Origin: Vampirovibrio chlorellavorus
GTDB lineage: Bacteria > Cyanobacteriota > Vampirovibrionia > Vampirovibrionales > Vampirovibrionaceae
Length of the DNA stretch: 64,000 bases
Assembly (NCBI RefSeq): GCF_003149375.1
Contig: NZ_QFWH01000003.1
Coordinates: 124,001-188,000 of the forward strand
Direction of reading: 5' to 3'
Each line of letters begins with the position of its first letter. Position 1 is the first letter of the stretch. The position numbers and the translations under genes are program-made. Shown piece after piece: positions 17,818-26,165 of this stretch. The notes under the pieces were generated by a model. The model was not told the origin of the DNA. It searched no databases and saw only the letters and a program-made list of their open reading frames with translations.

Positions 17818-17845
17818 TTGACAGTCAAAGCGGTTCCGTTAAACT
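17818..17845 (+). promoter_or_regulatory. Likely sigma-70 promoter of the fatty-acid operon
   Basis: A perfect -35 TTGACA (17818-17823), a 16-bp spacer and a -10-like TAAACT (17840-17845). The start of transcription would fall at or next to the downstream operator-like site. Confidence 0.6.
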
Positions 17846-17854
17846 TAAATAGTC

Positions 17855-17866
17855 TACCATTCGGTA
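17855..17866. promoter_or_regulatory. Downstream operator-like inverted repeat
   Basis: TACC-ATTC-GGTA lies just after the -10 element and 6 bp before the desaturase ATG. A protein bound here would block initiation and cover the ribosome-binding region. No clear Shine-Dalgarno sequence precedes the ATG. Confidence 0.6.
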
Positions 17867-17872
17867 TATGAT

Positions 17873-18820
17873 ATGAGTACGATTTTAAAAATTCTGGACA
17901 GTGATTACGCGCTCAAAGGCCGTGCCCCCCTCGCCCAACCGTCCAATACCTCCGAGTGGTCCCGAGAGTGGTCGCGTTGGATTCCCTTTGCCTTTTTGCA
18001 CGCGGGGATGTTGGGTGTGTTCTTTTGCGGATGGTCCCCTTTCGTGGTGGGTCTGACCCTGGCCCTGTACTGGGTGCGCATGTTTGCCATTACCGCCTTT
18101 TATCACCGCTATTTTTCGCACCGCACCTTCCAAACGGGTCGTATACAGCAATTTATTTTTGCCGTGTGGGCCATGACCTCCGTGCAGCGGGGGCCTTTGT
18201 GGTGGGCCTCTCACCACCGACGTCATCACCGTTATTCGGATCAGCCCGGTGACCCGCATTCCCCGGTTCGGGAGAGTCTGTTGCAATCGCATATTGGCTG
18301 GATGACCGTGCCCGGAAATTTGCAGACCGATTACTCCCTGATTAAGGACTGGGCCCGTTTCCCGGAGCTGGTGTGGCTGAATCGCTTTGACTGGGTGGTG
18401 CCAGTCCTGTACGCCATCGCCTTGTATGCGCTGGGTGCTTGGTTGGAGTCCGCCTTTCCGGGCTTGGGCACCAATGGCCTGCAATGCCTGATCTGGGGCT
18501 TCTTCGTCAGCACGGTGATCCTGTTTCACGGGACCTGCACCATCAATTCCCTGTCCCACAAGTTTGGCACCCGGCGCTACAACACCCCGGATGACAGCCG
18601 CAATAATCCGTGGCTGGCCATCCTGACTTTGGGAGAAGGCTGGCACAACAACCACCACTTCTACCAGAACTCCGTGCGTCAGGGGTTTTACTGGTGGGAG
18701 TATGATGTGACCTACTACATCCTGAAGCTGATGTCCTGGGTGGGTCTGGTGCATAGCCTCAATCCGGTTCCCGCGGAAGCCTACCAGTCCAGTCCCAAAA
18801 GCAGGACCCGGCAGTCATGA
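17873..18820 (+). CDS. Membrane acyl-CoA/acyl-lipid desaturase (delta-9 type)
   Basis: A 315-residue di-iron membrane desaturase. The three histidine boxes are present: HRYFSH (from about residue 78), HHRRHH (about 114-119) and HNNHH (about 258-262). Four hydrophobic segments fit the family topology. It inserts a double bond into saturated acyl chains using O2. As the first gene of the operon, it would supply the unsaturated chains that the CFA-type methyltransferases downstream use. The ATG is 6 bp from an operator-like site. The 3' end overlaps the next gene by ATGA. Confidence 0.93.
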   Translation: MSTILKILDSDYALKGRAPLAQPSNTSEWSREWSRWIPFAFLHAGMLGVFFCGWSPFVVGLTLALYWVRMFAITAFYHRYFSHRTFQTGRIQQFIFAVWAMTSVQRGPLWWASHHRRHHRYSDQPGDPHSPVRESLLQSHIGWMTVPGNLQTDYSLIKDWARFPELVWLNRFDWVVPVLYAIALYALGAWLESAFPGLGTNGLQCLIWGFFVSTVILFHGTCTINSLSHKFGTRRYNTPDDSRNNPWLAILTLGEGWHNNHHFYQNSVRQGFYWWEYDVTYYILKLMSWVGLVHSLNPVPAEAYQSSPKSRTRQS

Positions 18821-20130
18821 AGAAGCGTCTGGCCATTATCGGCAGCGGAATTTCCGGGCTGGGGTGCCTGTATTTTTTGCATCAGCAGTATCAAATCACC
18901 CTCTACGAGAAAAACGACTACGTGGGCGGGCACACCAACACGGTGGAAGTGGAAGAAGACGGCCAGCAACTGCCCGTGGATACCGGGTTTATGGTCTTTA
19001 ACAAAGTCACTTACCCCAACCTGCTGAAGCTGTTTGAGACGCTGGAAATTCCCATCAAGCCCACCGATATGTCCTTTAGTGTGCGCCACGATACCCATGG
19101 GCTGGAGTGGAACGGGGCCGGGCTGAACAAGCTGTTCGGCCAGCGTAAAAATATTTTCAATCCCCGTTTCTGGCGCATGGTTCAACAAATGGATCGCTTC
19201 ACCAAAGAAGCCCTGGACAATCTGGACAACCCCCGCTACAACACCCTGACCGTGGCGGAACTAATCGCCGAGCGGGGTTATGGGCAGGATTTTCTGGAGT
19301 TGTTTATGGTGCCCATGAGTTCCGCCATCTGGTCCACGGCCCCCCACAAAATGCTGAAGTTCCCGGCCCGCACCCTCATTCGCTTTTTCCACAATCATGG
19401 GTTTTTGGGGCTGGATACCCACTATCAGTGGTACACCGTGGATGGCGGGGCCCGCACCTACGTGCGCAAATTGCTGGCCCTCTGTCAGCCGGAAATTTTA
19501 CTGAACCGCACGGTGCAAGCGGTCACCCCGCATGCCGATGGTACGGTGCGTGTGCAAGCCCAAGGCCCCGATGGGCAGACCGAAAGCCGGGACTTTGACG
19601 CGGTTATTCTGGCCTGCCACGCCGATCAATCTCTGGCCGCGCTGAGCCAACCATCCGACTTGCAACAGCGCTTGTTGGCCCCGTTTCGTTATGAAAGCAA
19701 CCTGGCCACCCTGCACACCGATGCCTCGGTGCTGCCCAGAACCCAACGCTGCCGGGCCTCCTGGAACTATCAAATCAAATCGGCCAAACCTGATCCTCAC
19801 AATCCAGAAATTTTATACGACGCCGCTACCCACTACTGGATGAACAGCCTGCAAGGGGTGTCTGAAAAACAGGATTATATCGTGTCTATCAACGGGCAAC
19901 GCTGGATGCGCCCGGACAGCATTCGGCAAGCCATCGCTTACGAGCATCCCATTTTTGATGAACCCGCTGTGGCCGCTCAGGATCAACTGGCTGAGCTGAA
20001 TGCGGAAGGGCAGCAAACCCATATTTATTTTTGCGGCAGTTATTTTAAGTACGGCTTTCACGAAGACGCCTTTACCGCCGCCCTCAACCTGAGCGGCCAA
20101 CTGGTGGAGACCCTGACATGGCGGCGCTGA
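18817..20130 (+). CDS. FAD-dependent oxidoreductase (COG2907, amine-oxidase-like)
   Basis: A 437-residue flavoprotein with an N-terminal dinucleotide fold (IIGSGISGLG, then an acidic strand end at YEKNDYVGGHTNTV). The family typically occurs beside DUF1365 and CFA-synthase genes. Relatives in Rhodobacter sphaeroides act in furan fatty acid synthesis, where a flavoprotein dehydrogenates a methylated acyl chain; I recall this from general knowledge and the exact orthology is not tested. It overlaps the desaturase by 4 nt and DUF1365 by 13 nt, so translational coupling is likely. Confidence 0.88.
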   Translation: MKKRLAIIGSGISGLGCLYFLHQQYQITLYEKNDYVGGHTNTVEVEEDGQQLPVDTGFMVFNKVTYPNLLKLFETLEIPIKPTDMSFSVRHDTHGLEWNGAGLNKLFGQRKNIFNPRFWRMVQQMDRFTKEALDNLDNPRYNTLTVAELIAERGYGQDFLELFMVPMSSAIWSTAPHKMLKFPARTLIRFFHNHGFLGLDTHYQWYTVDGGARTYVRKLLALCQPEILLNRTVQAVTPHADGTVRVQAQGPDGQTESRDFDAVILACHADQSLAALSQPSDLQQRLLAPFRYESNLATLHTDASVLPRTQRCRASWNYQIKSAKPDPHNPEILYDAATHYWMNSLQGVSEKQDYIVSINGQRWMRPDSIRQAIAYEHPIFDEPAVAAQDQLAELNAEGQQTHIYFCGSYFKYGFHEDAFTAALNLSGQLVETLTWRR

Positions 20131-20957
20131 ATTCCTGCCTGTACGAGTGCCAGGTCTATCATCGTCGGCTGGCCCCCAAAACGCATGATTTCCAGAATCG
20201 TACCTTTTTCTTTTATCTGGATCTGGATGAGCTGCCCCAACTGGAAAATCGCTTTCAGTGGTTCAAGATTGGGCGTCGGGCGTTTTATGAGTTTCGAGAA
20301 TCCGATCATCTGCCCACCCCGGTGGGGAGATCGCTGAAAGAGCGGGCCGTTCAGGCCTTTCAGGAACACGGACTTCAGCAGCCCATCGCCAAAATTGGAT
20401 TGCTGACCAATATGCGCACCCTGGGCTATGTGTTTAATCCCATCAGCCTGTACTTTGCCTTTGATGACGCGGGGCGTTGCATGGGCAGTCTGGCCCAGGT
20501 GGAGAATACCTTTCGGGAAATGAAAGTGTTTCCGATTCTCAATCCTGCACAGAATGCCACCGAAGATCAAACGTATTCATTTTCCAGTGAACGCATCAAG
20601 TATTTTTACGTCTCTCCCTATTCTCAACTGGATCAGCGGTTTCGCTTTCAGGTCAGCCCGCCGGGGGAGCGCATTCATTGTCAGGTGTCCAGTTTGGCCG
20701 GTGAGCAAACATTGCTGGACAGCGGCTTTCGGGGCGAAAAACACCCGTTGACCGACAGCCAGCTCCTACGGCTCAGTCTACGTTACCCGTTGATGACCTG
20801 GCAGGTGATTGCCCTGATCCACTGGCACGCCTTGATTCTGTGGCTCAAGCGCTTGCCGCTTCACTTGAAAGAGGCCCAACCGTTTAACCAGCGGCAAGTC
20901 CTGCGACCCAGACACGATTTACAGCAATTTTACGCACAACAGGAGGCCCGGCCTTGA
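20118..20957 (+). CDS. DUF1365 family protein
   Basis: A 279-residue protein matching DUF1365, with CQVYHRRLAPKTHDFQNRTF near the start, LTNMRTLGYVFNPISLYFAF in the middle and NTFREMKVF after it. Its activity is not known, but it is nearly always linked to the COG2907 flavoprotein and a CFA-type enzyme, as here. ATG 20118 lies inside the end of the flavoprotein gene, and its stop overlaps the CFA start as TTGA. Confidence 0.9.
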   Translation: MAALNSCLYECQVYHRRLAPKTHDFQNRTFFFYLDLDELPQLENRFQWFKIGRRAFYEFRESDHLPTPVGRSLKERAVQAFQEHGLQQPIAKIGLLTNMRTLGYVFNPISLYFAFDDAGRCMGSLAQVENTFREMKVFPILNPAQNATEDQTYSFSSERIKYFYVSPYSQLDQRFRFQVSPPGERIHCQVSSLAGEQTLLDSGFRGEKHPLTDSQLLRLSLRYPLMTWQVIALIHWHALILWLKRLPLHLKEAQPFNQRQVLRPRHDLQQFYAQQEARP

Positions 20958-22258
20958 AAACCCTGGAACGTCCAAGCACCTTGAAAGCACAGGGAAAAGC
21001 GCATCTGCACGCGGTTCCCAGCTTGCCCAAAAACCTGTCCTGGTCGGCTAAAACGGTGGTCAAGCTGTTATCTGCCATGCGCAAAGGACAGCTCACCCTG
21101 TACTTCCCTGATGGCAGCGTGTACCCCATCGGGCAGGAACCGGACAGTTCCTTTCAGGCCGCCATTCAGGTGAATGAGGATCGCTGTTTCAACCGCATCA
21201 TTCAGTATGGGCACATCGGTTTTGCCGAAGCCTATCTGGATGGGGAGTGGGACACCCCCGATCTGGAGGCGGTCATCGCCTGGTTCATCCTGAATATTGA
21301 AGATTCTACGGTGCTGGAAGGCTCCAAAAACAAAGTGTTCTGGGTGAACCTGCTGGGCAAGCTGAACCGGCTCTATCACCTGCTGCGGGCCAACAACGTG
21401 GACAACAGCAAGAAAAATATCCACGAGCATTATGACTTGGGGAACGAATTTTTCCAGATTTTTCTGGACCCCACCATGACCTACTCCTCGGCCCGCTTCA
21501 CCCATCCGGAGCAATCGCTGGAAGCGGCCCAAATCAGCAAGTACGATGCCCTGTGCCAAAAATTGCAATTGCAGCCCAGCGATCGGGTGCTGGAAATCGG
21601 CACCGGTTGGGGGGGCTTTGCCATGCACGCCGCCCGTAATTATGGTTGCACCATCGACACCACCACCATTTCCGAAGAGCAATTCAAGCTGGCCACGGCC
21701 CGTATTGCCGCAGCGGGGCTGAGTGATCAAATTACGGTACATTTGCAGGATTACCGCAAACTGAGCGGGCAGTACGACAAAATTGTCTCCATTGAAATGC
21801 TGGAAGCGGTGGGGGATGCCTATCTGGATACCTATTTCGCCCAATGCTCCCGCTTGCTCAAACCGCACGGGCTGTTGGGCATTCAGTACATCACCTGCCC
21901 GGACAGTCGGTACGAACTACTGAAAAACAACGTGGATTTTATCCAGAAACACATTTTCCCAGGCTCCCTGTTGCCCTCCGTGGGACGGGTGAATCAGGCC
22001 ATCAACCGCACTGGCAATCTGTTCCTGCACGATCTGGAAGATCTGGGCAACAGCTACGCCAAAACCCTGCAACTGTGGTACGACGCCTTCAACGCCAACC
22101 TGAGCGAAGTGCGGCGGCAAGGCTTTGACGAGCGGTTTATCCGCAAGTGGAATTACTACCTGATGTACTGCAAGGCGGCCTTCCGCATGCGTAACATCAG
22201 TGTGGTGCAGGCCATTTATACCAATCCCAATAACCTGTCCCTGTGGCAGGCCTTGTAG
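20954..22258 (+). CDS. cfa: Cyclopropane-fatty-acyl-phospholipid synthase family protein
   Basis: A 434-residue SAM-dependent enzyme. The N-terminal lipid-binding region is followed by NIHEHYDLGNEFFQIFLDP, the SAM-binding VLEIGTGWGGFAMHAA (from about residue 212) and the IVSIEMLEAVGDAYLDTYF block typical of CFA synthases. It adds a methylene, or a methyl, to acyl double bonds in phospholipids. Translation starts at TTG 20954, preceded by a perfect AGGAGG eight bases upstream, in a TTGA overlap with DUF1365. It is one of two CFA-like enzymes in this operon. Confidence 0.92.
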   Translation: MKTLERPSTLKAQGKAHLHAVPSLPKNLSWSAKTVVKLLSAMRKGQLTLYFPDGSVYPIGQEPDSSFQAAIQVNEDRCFNRIIQYGHIGFAEAYLDGEWDTPDLEAVIAWFILNIEDSTVLEGSKNKVFWVNLLGKLNRLYHLLRANNVDNSKKNIHEHYDLGNEFFQIFLDPTMTYSSARFTHPEQSLEAAQISKYDALCQKLQLQPSDRVLEIGTGWGGFAMHAARNYGCTIDTTTISEEQFKLATARIAAAGLSDQITVHLQDYRKLSGQYDKIVSIEMLEAVGDAYLDTYFAQCSRLLKPHGLLGIQYITCPDSRYELLKNNVDFIQKHIFPGSLLPSVGRVNQAINRTGNLFLHDLEDLGNSYAKTLQLWYDAFNANLSEVRRQGFDERFIRKWNYYLMYCKAAFRMRNISVVQAIYTNPNNLSLWQAL

Positions 22259-22283
22259 GGCCACCGGAAAGGAGCCTCCCGCC

Positions 22284-22631
22284 ATGTTAATCTGGAGTTT
22301 GCGCATCTGGTTCTTGCTGGTGTTTGTGGTGCAAACCACGGTCGTGACCCAAGCCATGCTGCACGAGTCTCTGTTTCAGATCCCGCCGGTGGTCAGCAGC
22401 GATGTGTGGTTTATCGCCACGGTTTATGACGCCTATTTCGCCATTATCGCCTTTGCCCTGTGGGTGTGCGCCCGTGAGCGTACCTGGGTCAGCCGTGTGG
22501 TTTGGTTTTTACTGATTGTGGTGTGGGGCAACGTGACCATGGCCCTGTACATGCTGATTCTGCTGTTCCGTTTGCCCACCACGGCCACCGCCGAGGATGT
22601 GTTTCTAAAGCGAGGTGAACCGCATGTTTGA
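22284..22631 (+). CDS. Small membrane protein, DUF1475-like
   Basis: A 115-residue protein with three hydrophobic helices (LRIWFLLVFVVQTTVV, FAIIAFALWVCA and WFLLIVVWGNVTMALYML). VYDAYFAIIAF and WVSRVVWFLLIVVWGN resemble the DUF1475 family, whose role is unknown. AAAGGAG precedes ATG 22284. It ends 8 nt inside the next gene. Its place between the CFA gene and DUF1295 suggests work on membrane lipids. Confidence 0.75.
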   Translation: MLIWSLRIWFLLVFVVQTTVVTQAMLHESLFQIPPVVSSDVWFIATVYDAYFAIIAFALWVCARERTWVSRVVWFLLIVVWGNVTMALYMLILLFRLPTTATAEDVFLKRGEPHV

Positions 22632-23442
22632 TCTGTTGAGCGTTTCTCAAGTCTGGCCCCTGCTTAGTAGCGCCGCTCTGGTCATTCTGGGCCTGATGCT
22701 GATTGTGACCGCCATTGCCAACCCCCTGAAAAACGCGGGCATTGTGGATGTGGCATGGGCTTTTGGCTTTAGCCTGATTGCGGGCACTTACTATGTCCTG
22801 GGGCAAGGGGCACCGGTGCAAAAAACAGTGATGCTGCTGATGGCCACCGCCAGCAGTTGGCGACTGGCCTGGTACTTGCTGAAGCGGGTCATTGCCACCC
22901 ACCCGGAAGAGGATGGCCGCTATCACGCCTTACGGGAACTGTGGGGTCCCGAAAAATCGCCGTGGCTGTTTTTCGCCGTGTACCTGTTTCAGGGTGTGCT
23001 GATGTTGATCGTCTCCAGTCCGTTTTTATTTGCCGCCCAAAACACCAGCCCTTCTCTCAGTCCGCTTCAATGGCTGGCCTTGGCGGTGTGGGCGGTGGGC
23101 CTGATTTTTGAAGCGGTGGCCGATCAGCAGCTCAAGCGCTTTAAAGATCAGCTTGAGAATAAGGGCAAAGTCTGCCAAAGCGGCCTGTGGGCTTATTCCC
23201 GTCATCCCAATTACTTTTGTGAGTGGTTGCAGTGGATGGGCTATTACCTGCTGGCCCTGGGCGCGCCCGGTGGATGGACGACGATCTATAGTCCCATGAT
23301 TATGCTGTTGTTCCTGACCAAATTCAGCGGGGTGGGCGCCACCGAGGCTCAGGCTCTTAAAACCAAGGGCGAGGCCTACCGTCGGTATCAGGAAAGCACC
23401 AGCCCGTTTATTCCCTGGTTTCCCAAGCGGAAGCCCTCATAA
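22624..23442 (+). CDS. DUF1295 family membrane protein (steroid 5-alpha-reductase-like)
   Basis: A 272-residue multi-pass membrane protein. ADQQLKRFK, then GLWAYSRHPNYFCEWLQWMG is the DUF1295/isoprenylcysteine-methyltransferase-like C-terminal signature. WAFGFSLIAGTYY and GRYHALRELWG in the first half also fit. Family members are thought to reduce or modify lipids using a pyridine nucleotide. ATG 22624 follows GAGGTG; a GTG at 22615 would add three residues. It overlaps DUF1475 by 8 nt. Confidence 0.9.
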   Translation: MFDLLSVSQVWPLLSSAALVILGLMLIVTAIANPLKNAGIVDVAWAFGFSLIAGTYYVLGQGAPVQKTVMLLMATASSWRLAWYLLKRVIATHPEEDGRYHALRELWGPEKSPWLFFAVYLFQGVLMLIVSSPFLFAAQNTSPSLSPLQWLALAVWAVGLIFEAVADQQLKRFKDQLENKGKVCQSGLWAYSRHPNYFCEWLQWMGYYLLALGAPGGWTTIYSPMIMLLFLTKFSGVGATEAQALKTKGEAYRRYQESTSPFIPWFPKRKPS

Positions 23443-23513
23443 CCCGGAGGCCTGTATACTTCCGGCTCACTTACTCCATTTTTAACACCCAGACTGCATA
23501 AGGATTTTAGCCC

Positions 23514-24602
23514 ATGTGGATTTATAAATTACTGGAAACCAATCTTGTTCCCGATGCGGTCATTCGCTGGGGCATTCGCAACATGCTGGCCCAAAAAGTG
23601 AAGGAGGAAAGCAAGTCCTCCTGGGAAGCACGGCAACAGGCGGTCATGGATTTTGTGGCCGAGTTAAAAAATAGTCCCATCGCCATTGAAACGGATGCCG
23701 CCAATGAGCAGCACTACGAAGTGCCCAGCGAGTTTTTCGATTTGGTGCTGGGGCCGCGTAAAAAATACAGCAGCGCTTACTGGACGGAATCCACCCGCAA
23801 CTTGGGAGAGGCTGAGGAAACCATGTTGGCCTTAACTTGTCAGCGGGCCGATTTGCAGGACGGGCAAACCATTCTGGAACTGGGCTGCGGCTGGGGCTCC
23901 TTGTCTTTGTGGATGGCCGAGCAATACCCCAACGCCACCATCGTGGGGGTGTCCAACTCTCGCAGCCAAAAGGCCTTTATTGACGCGCAGGCCAAGGCCC
24001 GTGGCTTGAATAATCTGGAAATTCTGACGGCCAACATTGTGCATTTTGAAACGGATCGCCAGTTCGATCGGGTGGTGTCCGTGGAAATGTTTGAGCATAT
24101 GAAGAACTATGAAAAACTGCTGGCCAAAATCAGCCGTTGGCTGAAGCCAGAGGGCAAGCTGTTTGTGCATATTTTCACCCATCCCATTTTTACCTATCAT
24201 TACGAAGATAAAGACGGCACGGACTGGCTGACCCGCTACTTTTTCACCGGCGGCACCATGCCGTCGAATGATCTGTTGCTGTACTTCCAGAAAGATCTGG
24301 CCATTGCCAACCAGTGGATTGTGAATGGCACCCATTATGAAAAAACAGCCAATGCCTGGGCCGAGAATATGTACCAACATCGCCCGGCGGTGGAGAAAAT
24401 TCTGGCCCAGACTTACGGGGCGGAAAACCTGACCAAATGGTGGGTGTACTGGAAAGTCTTCTTCCTGGCCTGCGCCGAATTGTGGGGCTACAAAAACGGC
24501 AACGAGTGGATGGTGTCTCACTATCTGTTTGAGAAAAAAGCCGTGCCCCAAAGCGCCCACGCTGATGCCTCAGGCTTGGGCGCCGCTCAGTTGACCCAGT
24601 AA
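23514..24602 (+). CDS. Second CFA-like SAM-dependent methyltransferase
   Basis: A 362-residue enzyme. EQHYEVPSEFFDLVLGPRKK is followed by the SAM motif ILELGCGWGSLSLWMA (from about residue 120), VSVEMFEHMKNYEKLL and a tyrosine/tryptophan-rich C-terminus. It resembles the branch of the CFA superfamily that includes plant coclaurine N-methyltransferase-like proteins and the UfaM-like lipid methylases, rather than true CFA synthase. It follows DUF1295 by 71 bp with AAGGA upstream and appears to be the last gene of the operon. Substrate by context: a double bond in a membrane acyl chain. Confidence 0.88.
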   Translation: MWIYKLLETNLVPDAVIRWGIRNMLAQKVKEESKSSWEARQQAVMDFVAELKNSPIAIETDAANEQHYEVPSEFFDLVLGPRKKYSSAYWTESTRNLGEAEETMLALTCQRADLQDGQTILELGCGWGSLSLWMAEQYPNATIVGVSNSRSQKAFIDAQAKARGLNNLEILTANIVHFETDRQFDRVVSVEMFEHMKNYEKLLAKISRWLKPEGKLFVHIFTHPIFTYHYEDKDGTDWLTRYFFTGGTMPSNDLLLYFQKDLAIANQWIVNGTHYEKTANAWAENMYQHRPAVEKILAQTYGAENLTKWWVYWKVFFLACAELWGYKNGNEWMVSHYLFEKKAVPQSAHADASGLGAAQLTQ

Positions 24603-24703
24603 CGCCAAAATCCAGCTTGCTTGCTGCGGACCTTTGTCTGCTGCTTGGTGATTTGGTGCATAATAAAATCATCTCGTTTCAGCGTTGAGAGGATTGCTTG
24701 GCC

Positions 24704-26011
24704 ATGCCCATTTACACGGCGGATTGTATGTACGTTCAAGGGCAGTTGCAAACGGGCTGGGCCCTGCACGTGGAAGGCCATCAGATTGCTCAGGTGTTGC
24801 CGGTGGAAACCTTGACGACTGAGCAACAAGCGCAGGTCATTCATTTTGAGAACGGCTTTCTGATTCCCGGTTTGGTGAACTCGCACAATCACTCGTTTCA
24901 ATCGCTGCTGAAAGGGTTTTGCGATGATCAGGATTTTTTCACCTGGCGGGATCAGGCCCTCTATAAGTACGCCAAAATCCTGAGTCGGGACGATATTTAC
25001 ACCGGGGCCCTGTTTGCCTTTGGGGAAATGCTGAAGTGCGGCATCACCACGGTATGCGATTTTTTCTACATTAACGATCAGGCCAATGAGAACGCCCGGG
25101 CCGTGATTCAGGCAGCGCTAGATGTGGGCATCCGCATGGTGATGGCCCGCACCCTGTACGACTGGAAGGGGGCTCCCGCCCGCTTCCGGGAGACGGTGTC
25201 TCAAGCCTGTGAGAATACCCGGCAGTTGCACGCCGAATTCAAGGCGCATCCGATGGTGCAGGTGTTGCCTGCCCCCCATAGTTTGCATGGGGCCAGTCCG
25301 GAGATGATTCTGGCCGGGGCGGAACTGGCCGAGGAACTGGACTCCCCCTTCCATATGCACATTGCCGAAGGTCAGTACGAAAGGCAAATGATCGAGCAAC
25401 AACACGGCAAGCCGCCGGTGGCTTATCTGGATGAACTGGGGGTGCTGAACGATCGGTTGGTTGGCATCCATTGCGTTTGGCTGGATGACGCCGAGATTGA
25501 ACTGATGGCCCAGCGGGGCACGGGCTTGTCTTATAACCCCTCCAGCAACATGTTTTTGGGGGATGGCATCACCCGCATTCGGGAAATGCAGGCCGCCGGG
25601 GTGTGCGTTTCTCTGGGCACCGATGGCGGGTGCAGCAACAACCGGGCCTCCATTATTGAGGAAATGCGCATGACCAGCCTGCTGCAAAAGGTGAAATTCC
25701 ACGATTCCACGGTGACCACGGCTGAGGAGATGATGGTGATGGGCACCCTGAACGGGGGAAAAAATCTGGGCTTGCCCATCGGGGCCCTGGCTGAAGGATA
25801 TGCCGCTGATTTTACGGTGCTGGATCTGAATGACCTTTCCATGCAGCCCCGCCAGAACGCCCTGAAAAATCTGGTGTACGCCAGCCAGCCCTCGGCCATT
25901 CGGGCGGTGTATGTGGCCGGGAAAAAAGTGCTGGAAGCGGGTCGGATTTTAACCGTGCCGGAAGCGGAAATTGTGCGCCGGGTGCAGTTGACCACGGCGG
26001 GCTGGGACTGA
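24704..26011 (+). CDS. Amidohydrolase, 5-methylthioadenosine/S-adenosylhomocysteine deaminase type
   Basis: A 435-residue metal-dependent deaminase of the amidohydrolase superfamily. The metal ligands can be seen as HNH in SHNHSFQ (residue 61 on), HMHIAEG, GIHCVWLDD and the catalytic aspartate in LGTDGG. The family deaminates adenine-type substrates such as SAH or MTA, but guanine- and other base-deaminases look similar. Lying right after genes for two SAM-dependent enzymes, it could remove their inhibitory by-product SAH; this is an inference. ATG 24704 has GAGAGGA about 10 nt upstream. Confidence 0.82.
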   Translation: MPIYTADCMYVQGQLQTGWALHVEGHQIAQVLPVETLTTEQQAQVIHFENGFLIPGLVNSHNHSFQSLLKGFCDDQDFFTWRDQALYKYAKILSRDDIYTGALFAFGEMLKCGITTVCDFFYINDQANENARAVIQAALDVGIRMVMARTLYDWKGAPARFRETVSQACENTRQLHAEFKAHPMVQVLPAPHSLHGASPEMILAGAELAEELDSPFHMHIAEGQYERQMIEQQHGKPPVAYLDELGVLNDRLVGIHCVWLDDAEIELMAQRGTGLSYNPSSNMFLGDGITRIREMQAAGVCVSLGTDGGCSNNRASIIEEMRMTSLLQKVKFHDSTVTTAEEMMVMGTLNGGKNLGLPIGALAEGYAADFTVLDLNDLSMQPRQNALKNLVYASQPSAIRAVYVAGKKVLEAGRILTVPEAEIVRRVQLTTAGWD

Positions 26012-26165
26012 GGACAGGCCCGGGTCTGCTTGATTGAGAACTAATTTTGTAGTAACTAATAGACAATTCAAGTTCCGGTTTTCATTGGTTGTTTGAAGGC
26101 TCGGCTTTTGGCCGTGTTTTCTTTTTTTGTAACTCGTTTGTCCCTTGCCTGGAGTGATCGTTTGC

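Noticed and set aside
17873-24602. Operon considered as carotenoid or photosynthesis-related
   Set aside because: The flavoprotein looks like the COG2907 type tied to DUF1365 and CFA genes, not phytoene desaturase, and no pigment genes lie nearby.
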